Shown one piece after another: positions 1-7,784 of a DNA stretch of 64,000 bases. Position 1 is the first letter of the stretch; the number at the start of each line of letters is the position of its first letter. The stretch is from Bradyrhizobium sp. AZCC 1721 (GTDB lineage: Bacteria; Pseudomonadota; Alphaproteobacteria; Rhizobiales; Xanthobacteraceae): contig NZ_JAZHSB010000001.1 in assembly GCF_036924715.1 (NCBI RefSeq), forward strand, positions 4,083,001 through 4,147,000. The letters run 5' to 3'. The notes beneath the pieces are model-generated. The model did no database searches and had not been told where the DNA came from. It was given only the letters and a program-made list of their open reading frames with translations. The position numbers and the translations under genes were made by a program.

Positions 1-821
1 CAGCGTTCGGCGATCTCGATCGTGGAGGCCAGCGCTTCCGGAATGTCGGCAAACAGCACCGCCATTTCGGCGCGGGTCTTGAAGCGGTGATCAGGGGTGA
101 GCTGCTCGCGGTCGGTCTCGGCGATCAGCTTGCCGCCAGCGATGCACAACAACGCATCATGGGCCTCGTAATCGTCGTTCGATGCGAAATATGGCTCGTT
201 GGTCGCGACCAGCGGCAGGCCCTTGGCGTAAGCGAGATCGATCAGGCCGGCCTCGACGCGACGCTCCTTGTCGATGCCATGGCGCTGCAATTCGACATAG
301 AGGCGATCGCCGAACAGGCCCGCCAGCCGGTCGATACGCGCGGCTGCAAGCGCTGTGTGATCGGCGTTGAGCGCCAGCGAAATCGGACCGTCGGGGCCGC
401 CGGTCAGCGCGATCAAATCCTCGGCATCGCCCTTCAGCCATTCGAGCTTGATGTGCGGGGATTGATGGACCGGTGTTTCCAGAAACGCCCGCGAGTTCAG
501 CCGCATCAGGCTGCGGTAACCGCGCTCGCGCGCCGCCAGCAGTACGATTCGCGACGGCGTGGCAGCCAGCGAATTGCGGGCGTTGGGATCTTGGTCGCCG
601 AAATCGACGGCGAGCTCGCAGCCGACGATCGGCTGGATGCCGTAGCCAGCCATCTTGTCGGAGAATTCCAGCGCTCCGAACATGTTGTCGGTGTCGGTCA
701 GCGCCAGCGCCGGCTGGCGATCGGCTTTCGCCAGTTCGCCGAGTTTGGCGATCTTGATGGAGCCCTTCAGCAGCGAATAGGCCGAATGAACGTGGAGATG
801 AACGAATCCGGCACTGGACAT
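1..821 (-). CDS. dnaE: DNA polymerase III alpha subunit, DnaE1 type (N-terminal part)
   Basis: The reverse strand from the ATG at 819-821 reads about 273 codons and runs off the left edge, so only the N-terminal part is present. It begins with the PHP domain of replicative DnaE: the metal-site motif HLHVHSAYS lies near residue 8, followed by ALTDTDNMFGALEF and a PIVGCEL segment. This is the DnaE1 (replicative) pattern; the error-prone DnaE2/ImuC starts differently. The product is the catalytic subunit of the replicative polymerase. The gene lies on the same strand downstream of a 32-codon gene under probable LexA control, with 185 bases between them, so it may have its own promoter in that gap. 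The C-terminal palm, fingers and beta-binding regions lie outside the window. Confidence 0.93.
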   Translation of the reverse strand, partial: MSSAGFVHLHVHSAYSLLKGSIKIAKLGELAKADRQPALALTDTDNMFGALEFSDKMAGYGIQPIVGCELAVDFGDQDPNARNSLAATPSRIVLLAARERGYRSLMRLNSRAFLETPVHQSPHIKLEWLKGDAEDLIALTGGPDGPISLALNADHTALAAARIDRLAGLFGDRLYVELQRHGIDKERRVEAGLIDLAYAKGLPLVATNEPYFASNDDYEAHDALLCIAGGKLIAETDREQLTPDHRFKTRAEMAVLFADIPEALASTIEIAER

Positions 822-1006
822 GGTCGCTTAACAGGCTCTCGCATATGGTTAGGAGCGATCATCGGCCGCTGGGTGCGCGCCGACTCGCCGCCGCAATGGT
901 GATGCCTTGGCCGGACGGAGTCCACGCGGAACGCCGCTTGCGCACCCGCCATCCGGCTTTTCCCCAGCCCGTCGCAAGCCGAATCGGGCCGGTTCTCCGC
1001 CCCGCC

Positions 1007-1105
1007 TCAAAGCTGCGGGATCACCTGCGCCCACACCGCGATCATCCCGACAAACAGCGTAATCGACGCCAGCGCCGCCGCCTCTTCCACGAACATCCGC
1101 AACAT
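1007..1105 (-). CDS. 32-aa single-pass membrane microprotein, SOS-type promoter (SidA-like candidate)
   Basis: ATG at 1103-1105, TGA at 1007-1009, preceded by a good ribosome site (GGGAG about 8 bases upstream). The peptide starts MLRMFVEEAAALAS and ends WAQVIPQL. After a short N-terminus with two glutamates, residues about 10-29 form one hydrophobic helix. Two GTTC-N7-GTTC elements, the alphaproteobacterial LexA site, sit 22-54 bases upstream. A very small, single-helix, LexA-controlled protein matches the description of Caulobacter SidA, a 29-residue SOS-induced inhibitor of division acting on FtsW/FtsN. That link rests on size, topology and regulation rather than on a sequence comparison I could run. 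It could instead be another SOS small membrane protein of unknown role. It lies directly upstream of dnaE on the same strand. Confidence 0.7.
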   Translation of the reverse strand: MLRMFVEEAAALASITLFVGMIAVWAQVIPQL

Positions 1106-1126
1106 GATCCGACTCCCACGGTCAAA

Positions 1127-1169
1127 GAACATATGAGGAACATTGTTCCTTTTTTGTTCTTGGAGTCAA
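1127..1169 (-). promoter_or_regulatory. Promoter with two LexA boxes (GTTC-N7-GTTC)
   Basis: Box 1 occupies 1127-1141 (GAAC-N7-GAAC on the plus strand, so GTTC-N7-GTTC on the minus strand). Box 2 occupies 1145-1159 (GTTC-N7-GTTC on the plus strand). Both match the direct-repeat LexA site known in alphaproteobacteria. On the minus strand a -35-like TTGACT lies at 1164-1169, and a weak -10 would fall at about 1141-1146. LexA bound at the two boxes would cover the promoter of the 32-codon gene that starts at 1105. Confidence 0.72.
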
Positions 1170-1230
1170 GTCCGTCTCACGGCGCGTCTTACGACAATTC
1201 CGGCTTGGTTAACCGGCGCGCCACACCAAT

Positions 1231-1260
1231 AAAAAAAGCCCCGGGAAGGTCCCGGGGCTT
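1231..1260 (-). terminator. Rho-independent terminator of the porin gene
   Basis: An AAGCCCCGGG / CCCGGGGCTT stem has a short loop and seven A residues on its left side at 1231-1237, which form the U tract when read on the minus strand. It lies 29 bases beyond the stop codon of the porin gene ending at 1289. Confidence 0.85.
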
Positions 1261-1288
1261 CGATGTTGGTCGCAGGTCGCGCGCGAGA

Positions 1289-2035
1289 TCAGTACCTCGT
1301 GACGGCCGGGCCGCCGAAGCGATAGTTGATGCGGGCGGTGACGAGATCGACGTCCTGGTCGATGCGAACATTGCCGGCGAACGCGCCACCCGGCGTGGTG
1401 AAGGCGTAGGTACGGTCCTGCATGAACAGGTGATTGTACTCGACGCCGACCGACCAGTTCGGGGCGAAGCCGTATTCGAGGCCTGCGCCGACCACGCCGC
1501 CCCAGCGGGTGTCGTCATTGGTCGTAGCCAGCAGTGCGCCGGTAGGAACGTCGAACCTGCGATACTCGTTCGAGGTCACAGCCGCACCGCCCTTGACGTA
1601 GAGCAGGACGTTGTTGACGGCATAACCAACCTGACCAGTGAACAGGCCGAACGCATTCACCCGCGATTCGTTGCGAACCGTGGGATCGAGCAGGCTGAGG
1701 TTGCTGCCCTGGAAGTCGGCCCAGTTGCCCTGCGCTTCAACGCCGAACACCCAGGTGCCAGCCTGCCAGCGATAGCCGATCTGGCCACCGATCGTGCCGC
1801 CGTCCGCGTCATGGGAGCCTTCGCCGAAAGTGCCAACGCCCGGCAGGAGATTCCAGCTATTGCGGCTCGTGCCATAGCCGCCGTTCGCACCGATGTAGAA
1901 TCCGGTCCAATCATACACAGCAGCGACCATCGGGGGCGCCTTGGTGTAAGGGCGCGCAGCGAGATCAGCAGCAACAGCCGGCGCAGCCGCGCCGAGCGCG
2001 ATCAGACTGGCCGTAACAAGCAAAACCTTCTTCAT
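1289..2035 (-). CDS. Outer-membrane beta-barrel porin-like protein (Omp25/RopB type)
   Basis: 248 residues from the ATG at 2033-2035. A start at 2068 is possible but would put extra residues before a normal Sec signal peptide (MKKVLLVTASLIALGAAAP, cleavage after the AVAA segment). The mature part starts with the YDWTGFYIGANGGYG motif of the small eight-stranded outer-membrane proteins of Rhizobiales (Omp25/Omp31/RopB-like, OMP_b-brl). It continues with alternating glycine/aromatic strands and ends ITYRFGG-like with a terminal aromatic residue (Y) as BAM-dependent barrels do. Proposed role: a structural outer-membrane protein with no enzymatic function. It is transcribed alone, with its own terminator at 1231-1260. 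Confidence 0.88.
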   Translation of the reverse strand: MKKVLLVTASLIALGAAAPAVAADLAARPYTKAPPMVAAVYDWTGFYIGANGGYGTSRNSWNLLPGVGTFGEGSHDADGGTIGGQIGYRWQAGTWVFGVEAQGNWADFQGSNLSLLDPTVRNESRVNAFGLFTGQVGYAVNNVLLYVKGGAAVTSNEYRRFDVPTGALLATTNDDTRWGGVVGAGLEYGFAPNWSVGVEYNHLFMQDRTYAFTTPGGAFAGNVRIDQDVDLVTARINYRFGGPAVTRY

Positions 2036-2335
2036 TCTTATTCCCGTTCCTTTTTTGACAGCCCCCAAGGCCGTGGCATGCTCATAGCATCGTCAGCTCG
2101 AATTGCTGTAACCTCACTGCAACAACGCACATCAAACGGCCTCAGTGTGAACGTAAGTTAATGTTGTCCTGCAGGCATCTTTTGAAACATTGCGCCGAGC
2201 CTCGCCGCAAAAAATTCACATTTTAGTTTTGCGGCGGTATTGCAAGGCGGATTGGCTTGACGGGATTGCAGAGCTGCGGCTTGTGTCGATCAGAATGGAA
2301 CGCGAAGTGCCGATGCGCCGTGAGGGAGATTCGAA
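2036..2335. other. Intergenic region between divergent porin and DUF3551 genes
   Basis: About 300 bases separating the divergent porin and first DUF3551 gene. It must hold both promoters. It is more AT-rich than the coding DNA around 2165-2230. I see no gene, clear hairpin or repeat in it. Confidence 0.6.
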
Positions 2336-2629
2336 ATGCGTAGAGCGATTCTGGCTGTGCTGACCGCGATCGGATTGACAGCTATCGGCGCTGCGCCTGC
2401 CGAAGCGGTCGGCACTCGATATCCGTTCTGCCTTCAGGGAGACGAGTATCCGGCGCTGAGCTACTGCACGTTCACGAGCTACGAGCAGTGCCAGGCGACT
2501 GCATCGGGACGCTTTCTCACCTGCATCGCCAATCCTTATTATGTCGGCGAGAGCGAACCGCCGCCCTCCAACTATCGCCCGCTGCCCGGCCGCGCGCTGC
2601 CGCCCGCCCCCGGCTACGGCAGGTACTGA
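2336..2629 (+). CDS. DUF3551 family small secreted protein (copy 1)
   Basis: 97 residues with a cleavable signal peptide (about residues 1-23, ending PAEA). The mature domain has the DUF3551 pattern: a YPFC segment, a C-x-F-T-S-Y-E-Q-C segment, an ATASGR turn and a final C-x-A-N-P-Y-Y, followed by a proline-rich tail of about 25 residues. The four cysteines suggest two disulfides in the periplasm. The family is almost restricted to Bradyrhizobium and relatives and has no known function. This is the first of four tandem copies on the plus strand and the most divergent. A GAGGGAG ribosome site precedes the ATG. Confidence 0.88.
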   Translation: MRRAILAVLTAIGLTAIGAAPAEAVGTRYPFCLQGDEYPALSYCTFTSYEQCQATASGRFLTCIANPYYVGESEPPPSNYRPLPGRALPPAPGYGRY

Positions 2630-2680
2630 CCACCACCGAGGGCTCGTTGCGCCCTGTTTGCGCCCCGCCGACGGCCATTC

Positions 2681-2744
2681 CAACGCGCGAACGTGATTTG
2701 ACGCGGACGTTGGCGAGTCGTCTGCTTAGCGACTGAAGATTGCA
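2681..2744 (+). repeat. Direct repeat A (leader/promoter of DUF3551 copy 2)
   Basis: A 64-base segment matched at 3296-3359 with about four mismatches. It contains TTGACG at 2698-2703 and, 17 bases on, TCTGCT, a weak -10 candidate. Each copy sits just before a DUF3551 gene, so the promoter and leader were probably duplicated along with the gene. Confidence 0.75.
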
Positions 2745-2764
2745 AACGCTGCGGCGGAGGATGC

Positions 2765-3025
2765 ATGCGAAGGGCATTGCCGGCGCTCATGGTCGCCGGT
2801 GCTGTGTCGGCAGCGGTTGCGATGCCGGCGGCGGCGCGCGAGTTTCCCTACTGCGTCAAGGGCTGCGATTTCGGCGCCGGTGCCGGCGATTGCAGTTTTT
2901 CGTCGCTCGCGCAATGTCAGGCAACCGCCTCCGGGCGAGATGCGGGTTGCGCTGCGAATCCCTATTTCAACGCCAAGGCGGAAATGCAGACCGATCGCAG
3001 CCGCCAATCCCGAAGGAGATTCTGA
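2765..3025 (+). CDS. DUF3551 family small secreted protein (copy 2)
   Basis: 86 residues. Signal peptide about residues 1-24 (ending PAAA), then the family core with FPYC, C-S-F-S-S-L-A-Q-C, the ATASGR turn and C-A-A-N-P-Y-F. An extra CxxxC-like pair (YCVKGC) near the start of the mature domain distinguishes it from its neighbours. GCGGAGG precedes the ATG. Its TGA overlaps the ATG of the next gene by one base (TGATG), so translation of the two is probably coupled. Function unknown, like the family. Confidence 0.87.
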   Translation: MRRALPALMVAGAVSAAVAMPAAAREFPYCVKGCDFGAGAGDCSFSSLAQCQATASGRDAGCAANPYFNAKAEMQTDRSRQSRRRF

Positions 3026-3282
3026 TGCGTATTTTGGCTTTGGCAATTTTGGCAGTCGGAGCGGCACCGGCGCAGGCACAGACTTACGATCCCCGCTATC
3101 CGGTTTGCCTGCATGTTTATAACAGGGGGATCAACTACTACGAATGTGCCTATACCTCCCTGCCTCAATGCAACATGTCGGCGTCGGGCCGCTCGGCGCA
3201 ATGCGAGATCAATCCGTATTTCGCACATGCATCGCAAGAACCGTCGGCACGACGCAACAAGCGCTACCGCAACGGCTACTGA
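3025..3282 (+). CDS. DUF3551 family small secreted protein (copy 3)
   Basis: 85 residues from the ATG at 3025-3027, preceded by GAAGGAG. A short signal peptide (MRILALAILAVGAAPAQAQ) is followed by the core: YPVCLHVY, YYECAYTSLPQC, NMSASGRSAQC and NPYF. The C-terminal tail is basic (KRYRNGY). It is clearly a recent paralogue of copy 4, with near-identical signal peptide and core. An in-frame ORF extends further upstream, but that part overlaps copy 2 in another frame and has no signal peptide, so the shorter start is preferred. Confidence 0.87.
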   Translation: MRILALAILAVGAAPAQAQTYDPRYPVCLHVYNRGINYYECAYTSLPQCNMSASGRSAQCEINPYFAHASQEPSARRNKRYRNGY

Positions 3283-3295
3283 CCGCGAGCCCTTG

Positions 3296-3359
3296 CAACG
3301 CGCGAACGTGATTTGACGCGGCCGTTGGTGGGTCGTCTGCTTAGCGACTGAAGGTTGCA
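3296..3359 (+). repeat. Direct repeat B (leader/promoter of DUF3551 copy 4)
   Basis: Second copy of the 64-base repeat at 2681-2744. TTGACG is at 3313-3318 with the same TCTGCT 17 bases downstream. It ends 47 bases before the start codon of copy 4. Confidence 0.75.
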
Positions 3360-3406
3360 TGGGCTGCGGCAGACCGCCCGCGGCCGCCAACCCAAGGAGC
3401 TTCCAA

Positions 3407-3670
3407 ATGCGCATTCTGGCTTTGGCAATTCTGGCAATCGGCGCAGCTTCGGCCGCTGCACCGGCGCAAGCGCAGACGTACGATCCCAGCTATCCGGTTT
3501 GCCTGCATGTGTACGGCAAGATCAGCTATTACGAATGCAGATATACTTCGCTGGCCCAGTGCAACATGTCGGCGTCGGGCCGCTCGGCGCAATGCGTCGT
3601 CAATCCCTATTACGCACAGGCTCAGGGACCGTCGGGACCTCGCAACAGGCGGTACCGCAACGTCTACTGA
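3407..3670 (+). CDS. DUF3551 family small secreted protein (copy 4)
   Basis: 87 residues from the ATG at 3407-3409, with AAGGAG nine bases upstream; the longer in-frame start at 3359 would place residues before the signal peptide. Signal peptide MRILALAILAIGAASAAA, then YPVCLHVYGK, YYECRYTSLAQC, NMSASGRSAQC and NPYY, and a basic tail (RRYRNVY). Most similar to copy 3. It converges with lolD, whose stop codon is only about nine bases away, and no terminator is obvious between them. Confidence 0.87.
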   Translation: MRILALAILAIGAASAAAPAQAQTYDPSYPVCLHVYGKISYYECRYTSLAQCNMSASGRSAQCVVNPYYAQAQGPSGPRNRRYRNVY

Positions 3671-3678
3671 CGTCGCCG

Positions 3679-4392
3679 TTATTCGAGTTCGACGACCCGG
3701 CCGTCGACCAGCGACACCCGCCGGTCCATGCGGCCGGCCAGCTCCATGTTGTGGGTGGCGATCAGCATCGCGACCTGCGTCGCCTTCACGAGCTGCATCA
3801 GCGCCTTGAAGACGTGATCGGCGGTATGCGGATCGAGATTTCCGGTCGGCTCGTCGGCGAGTAACGCCCGGGGCGCATTGGCGACCGCGCGCGCGATGGC
3901 GACGCGCTGCTGTTCGCCGCCGGACAGTTCCGCCGGACGGTGCGAGATGCGATCGCCGAGGCCGAGATAGGCCAAAATCTCCTGCGAGCGCTTGATCGTC
4001 TCGGAGCGTTTGAGGCCGCGGATCATCTGCGGCAGCATGACGTTTTCGAGCGCGGTGAATTCCGGCAACAGCCGATGCGATTGATAGACGAAGCCGATGT
4101 CGGAGCGCCGGATCTGGGTGCGGTCGATATCTGATAGTTGCGAGGTCGGCGTGCCCGCTACATAGACCTCACCATCGTCGGGGCTTTCGAGCAGGCCCGC
4201 GATGTGCAGCAGCGTCGACTTGCCCGATCCCGACGGCGCCACCAGCGCCACCGACTGTCCCGCCCACAGCGCAAGCTTGGCGCCGTTGAGGATGGTCAGC
4301 GTCGCCTCGCCCTGTCGGTACTCGCGTTTTATCTCGTGGAGATAGATAACGGGTACATCTTCCGCCTCCTCGGCCATCGCGCCCTCACTCAT
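3679..4392 (-). CDS. lolD: Lipoprotein-releasing ABC transporter ATP-binding protein LolD
   Basis: 237 residues. Walker A APSGSGKST (about residue 52), Q-loop VYQSH, signature LSGGEQQRVAIARA and Walker B ALLADEPTGNLD are all intact, and the spacing and length fit the LolD/MacB branch. LolD supplies ATP to the inner-membrane complex that lifts outer-membrane lipoproteins onto LolA. The start overlaps the last eight bases of the permease gene, as expected for a translationally coupled pair; a start five codons later (MAEEAED) is an alternative. It is the last gene of the proS-lolC/E-lolD run. Confidence 0.93.
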   Translation of the reverse strand: MSEGAMAEEAEDVPVIYLHEIKREYRQGEATLTILNGAKLALWAGQSVALVAPSGSGKSTLLHIAGLLESPDDGEVYVAGTPTSQLSDIDRTQIRRSDIGFVYQSHRLLPEFTALENVMLPQMIRGLKRSETIKRSQEILAYLGLGDRISHRPAELSGGEQQRVAIARAVANAPRALLADEPTGNLDPHTADHVFKALMQLVKATQVAMLIATHNMELAGRMDRRVSLVDGRVVELE

Positions 4393-5665
4393 AACGGAGC
4401 GCGTCGACGGGATCGAGGCGCGCTGCGCGCCAGGACGGATAGAGTGTCGCTAGGAACGACAGCGTCAGCGCCATGATCACCACCGCAGTGGTCTCGCCGA
4501 AATCGATCTCGGCCGGCAGCCGGGAGAGGAAATAGAGTTCCGGCGAGAACAATTCGGTGTTGGTCATCCAGGACAGGAACTGCCGGATCGATTCGATATT
4601 CAGGCAGATCAGCATGCCGACGAAAAATCCGGTCAGCGTGCCGACCACACCGATCGCAGCGCCCGTGATCAGGAATATCCGCATGATCGAGCCCTGCGAC
4701 GCACCCATGGTGCGCAGGATGGCGATGTCCTGGCCCTTGTCCTTGACCAGCATGATCAGGCCCGAAACGATGTTGAGCGCGGCAACCAGCACGATCATGG
4801 TCAGGATCAAAAACATCACGTTGCGCTCGACCTGAAGCGCGTTGAAGAAGGTCGAGTTGCGCTGCCGCCAGTCGACCAGGAACACCGGCCGCCCGGCTGC
4901 CTCCGTCACGCTCTTGCGGAACGCGTCGATTCGATCGGGATTGCTGGTGAATACCTCGATCGCGGTGACGTCGTCCTTGCGGTTGAAATAGGCCTGCGAC
5001 TCCGGCAGCGGCATGAACACGAAGCTTGCGTCATATTCCGACATGCCGATCTCGAACACGGCCGCGACCTTGTAAGGCTTGATGCGCGGCGTCGTGCCCA
5101 TTGGGGTCACCGCGCCCTTGGGCGCAACCAGCGTGATGGTGTCGCCGGCATGCAGCGACAATTGATCGGCGAGCCGGCGTCCGATGATGACGCCCTGCCC
5201 CTCGTCAAATCCCTCCATCGTGCCTTGCTTGATGTTCTTGGCGATCGAAGTGAGGTTGTTCAGGTCCGCAGCGCGCATGCCGCGTACCAGCACACCGGCG
5301 GCGTTGAAGGCCGAGGACGCCAGCGCCTGGCCGTCCACGACCGGCGCGGCAAGGCGGATGCCATCGACCTGGCTGATGCGCTCGGCGACGTCCTTCCAGT
5401 CGGTTAGCGGCGATTCCAAGGGCTGCACCAAGATGTGGCCGTTCAGCCCGAGGATCTTGTCCAAGAGTTCCTTGCGAAATCCGTTCATCACGGCCATCAC
5501 GATGATCAGCGTGGCGACGCCGAGCATGATGCCGAGGAACGAAAAGCCGGCGATGACGGAAATGAAGCCTTCCTTGCGACGTGCCCGCAGGTAACGCCCA
5601 GACAGCAGCCATTCGAAGGGCGCAAAAGGCGGAGTTCGGGCCGTCTCGTTCATGGTCTCATCCAT
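4385..5665 (-). CDS. lolC: Lipoprotein-releasing ABC transporter permease (LolC/LolE/LolF type)
   Basis: 426 residues in the LolCE family: a cytoplasmic N-terminus with the FEWLLSGRYLRARRKEG motif, a first membrane helix (about residues 32-57), a large periplasmic domain (about 60-280) and three C-terminal helices (about 285-400). It ends with the DPVDALRYE motif typical of the family. Only one permease gene lies next to lolD. In many alphaproteobacteria a single LolF-like permease forms a homodimer, so the symbol lolC is nominal. It is translationally coupled to lolD. The upstream gene proS is 69 bases away on the same strand. Confidence 0.92.
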   Translation of the reverse strand: MDETMNETARTPPFAPFEWLLSGRYLRARRKEGFISVIAGFSFLGIMLGVATLIIVMAVMNGFRKELLDKILGLNGHILVQPLESPLTDWKDVAERISQVDGIRLAAPVVDGQALASSAFNAAGVLVRGMRAADLNNLTSIAKNIKQGTMEGFDEGQGVIIGRRLADQLSLHAGDTITLVAPKGAVTPMGTTPRIKPYKVAAVFEIGMSEYDASFVFMPLPESQAYFNRKDDVTAIEVFTSNPDRIDAFRKSVTEAAGRPVFLVDWRQRNSTFFNALQVERNVMFLILTMIVLVAALNIVSGLIMLVKDKGQDIAILRTMGASQGSIMRIFLITGAAIGVVGTLTGFFVGMLICLNIESIRQFLSWMTNTELFSPELYFLSRLPAEIDFGETTAVVIMALTLSFLATLYPSWRAARLDPVDALRYE

Positions 5666-5734
5666 TACTCGATAATCCCATGATTCGGGCCAAATGTGGC
5701 CGTATTGGCCAACATATCGGCCGCAGTGGATATC

Positions 5735-7054
5735 TTATCCCGCGATCTTCGCCACCACTTCCGCCGGACTGAGATTCTCACGCGAGCCGTCGCTGCGCCG
5801 CTTGATCTCGAGCTTGCCCTCGGCGAGGCCCTTCGGCCCGACCAGAATCTGCCAGGGGATGCCGATCAGGTCGGCGGCCGCGAATTTCGCGCCGGCGCGC
5901 TGGTCGGTATCGTCATAGAGCACGTCGACACCCTTGGCCTGAAGCTCGCGATAAAGCTTCTCGCAAGCGCCATCGACGGCTGCGTCCCCCTGCTTCAGGT
6001 TCAAAATCACGGCCGTGAACGGCGCCACCGCCTCCGGCCATTTGATGCCGGCATCGTCGTGGCAGGCCTCGATGATGGCGCCGACCAGCCGCGACACGCC
6101 GACGCCGTAGGAACCGCCATGGATCGGCACGTCGACGCCGTCAGGGCCGGCCACCAGTGCCTTCATCGCATCGGAATATTTGGTGCCGAAGTAGAAGATC
6201 TGGCCGACCTCGATGCCGCGCGTGTTGACGCGCTTGTCGGCCGGCACTTCGCGCTCGTAACGAGCGGCGTCGTGGACGTCCTCGGTCGCAGCATAGACCG
6301 ACGTCCATTGCTTGATGATCGGGGTCAGATCGCCGTCGTAATCGACATCGTCGGGCGGAATCGGCAGGTTCAGCACATCGCTGTTGCAGAACACGCCGGA
6401 CTCACCGGTTTCCGCCAGCACAATGAATTCGTGGCTGAGGTCGCCACCGATCGGCCCGGTCTCGGCGCGCATCGGGATCGCCTTCAATCCCATCCGCGCG
6501 AAGGTGCGCAGGTAAGCGACGAACATCCGGTTGTAGGACCGGCGCGCCGCTGCCTCGTCGATATCGAAGGAGTACGCATCCTTCATCAGGAACTCGCGGC
6601 CGCGCATCACGCCGAAACGCGGGCGCTGCTCGTCGCGGAACTTCCACTGGATGTGATAGAGATTGAGCGGCAGGTTTCTGTAGGATTTGACGTAGGCGCG
6701 AAAGATCTCGGTGATCATTTCCTCATTGGTCGGCCCATACAGCAACTCGCGCTTGTGGCGGTCGCTGATGCGCAGCATCTCCGGGCCGTAGGCGTCGTAG
6801 CGTCCGCTCTCGCGCCAGAGGTCGGCGAGCTGCAGCGTCGGCATCAACAGTTCCAGGGCGCCGGCGCGGTCCTGTTCCTCGCGGACGATCTGCTCGATCT
6901 TCTTCAGCACCCGGAAGCCGAGCGGCAGCCAGGCGTAAATGCCTGCCGCCTCCTGCCGCATCATGCCCGCGCGCAGCATCAGCCGATGCGAGACGATCTC
7001 CGCCTCTTTCGGATTCTCTTTCAGGATGGGTAGAAAAAACCGCGACAACCGCAT
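5735..7054 (-). CDS. proS: Prolyl-tRNA synthetase (type without the INS editing domain)
   Basis: 439 residues, the length of the alphaproteobacterial ProS that lacks the INS editing insertion (the E. coli enzyme has about 570). Class II motifs are present: motif 2 in the FRDEQRPRFGVMRGREFLMKD region and motif 3 GVGVSRLVGAIIE. The anticodon-binding domain is C-terminal (about residues 340-435, with TDQRAGAKFA and PWQILVG). It charges tRNA-Pro in the cytoplasm. The start codon lies about 90 bases from the end of an IS110 remnant. In related genomes proS usually follows DUF1467 directly, so here its promoter must come from the inserted DNA or from the short gap. Confidence 0.95.
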   Translation of the reverse strand: MRLSRFFLPILKENPKEAEIVSHRLMLRAGMMRQEAAGIYAWLPLGFRVLKKIEQIVREEQDRAGALELLMPTLQLADLWRESGRYDAYGPEMLRISDRHKRELLYGPTNEEMITEIFRAYVKSYRNLPLNLYHIQWKFRDEQRPRFGVMRGREFLMKDAYSFDIDEAAARRSYNRMFVAYLRTFARMGLKAIPMRAETGPIGGDLSHEFIVLAETGESGVFCNSDVLNLPIPPDDVDYDGDLTPIIKQWTSVYAATEDVHDAARYEREVPADKRVNTRGIEVGQIFYFGTKYSDAMKALVAGPDGVDVPIHGGSYGVGVSRLVGAIIEACHDDAGIKWPEAVAPFTAVILNLKQGDAAVDGACEKLYRELQAKGVDVLYDDTDQRAGAKFAAADLIGIPWQILVGPKGLAEGKLEIKRRSDGSRENLSPAEVVAKIAG

Positions 7055-7070
7055 GGGACAACTCGAGGAA

Positions 7071-7708
7071 TCAGTGGGCTACCGGAAGAGGTGCAGTGAA
7101 ACCGGATCGGCTGCGAAAACACAAGGCCGGAAGCCGCGAAAAATGCCGAACCGCGAGCAGCGCCTTGGCGATCATCTGCAGGTGCGGGTGGCCCGCCACG
7201 AGTTCCTCGATCCGTCCCGCGAACTCCTGCCTGCTCGTTTTGCCAACCTTTAAGCCAAAACCGCGCAGGATCCCGCGCAGACTGTTCTCCACGTCGAGAA
7301 GCTTCAATTGCACCAGCTTGCGTGCCGTCAGCAACGATCGAGTCTCTTGCGCACTCATCGATTTGCAATGCACCGGCCGGAACCAGCCCAGCCGCATCAG
7401 TTGCGCGATGCCGCGTGCATCGTTGCGGTCCGACTTGACCGGCATCGCCTCGAACGCCTTCCGCACGTGCCGCGTCTCCAGCAGTTCCACGGCAAGGCCG
7501 GCTGCCTTCATTGCTGCAAACAGCCATTGCGACAAGGGTCCGGCCTCCAGGCCGATCGTTCCAGGCCGAAGCCCAGCGAACCGAACCAGGCGATCAGGGT
7601 TTGCGGCTCGCTCGCCACTTTGGCCTCGCGCACGATCTTGCCACTAGCGTCGACAACGCACACGCTCGAGCATTCCAATGACGCGTCGATTCCTGCATAA
7701 TACTCCAT
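7071..7708 (-). pseudogene. IS110-family transposase remnant (frameshifted, C-terminus lost)
   Basis: On the minus strand the N-terminus starts at the ATG at 7706-7708 (MEYYAGIDASLECSSV, the DEDD/RuvC-like start of IS110 transposases) and runs to GLER. The frame then breaks near 7560; adding one base restores the family sequence GLERIGLEAGPLSQWLF and joins the second frame (to 7071). That frame has the SDRNDARGIAQLMRLGWFRP motif. Homology stops at KALLAVR (about position 7146). The remaining half, including the serine-containing Transposase_20 domain, is missing. IS110 elements have no long terminal repeats, so the original ends cannot be placed. It is the clearest mobile-element trace in the window and borders proS. 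Confidence 0.88.
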
Positions 7709-7784
7709 GGTCGTCTCTCCCTGATGCTTGGAGCGAGGCTCATCCCTCTGACTCCGTAACACCATCAATGTGAGGGACGACCGC

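Noticed and set aside
845..2161. 438-codon plus-strand ORF over the dnaE leader and porin gene
   Set aside because: Antisense to the porin gene, covers the LexA region and a terminator, and has no domain; the small minus-strand gene fits better.
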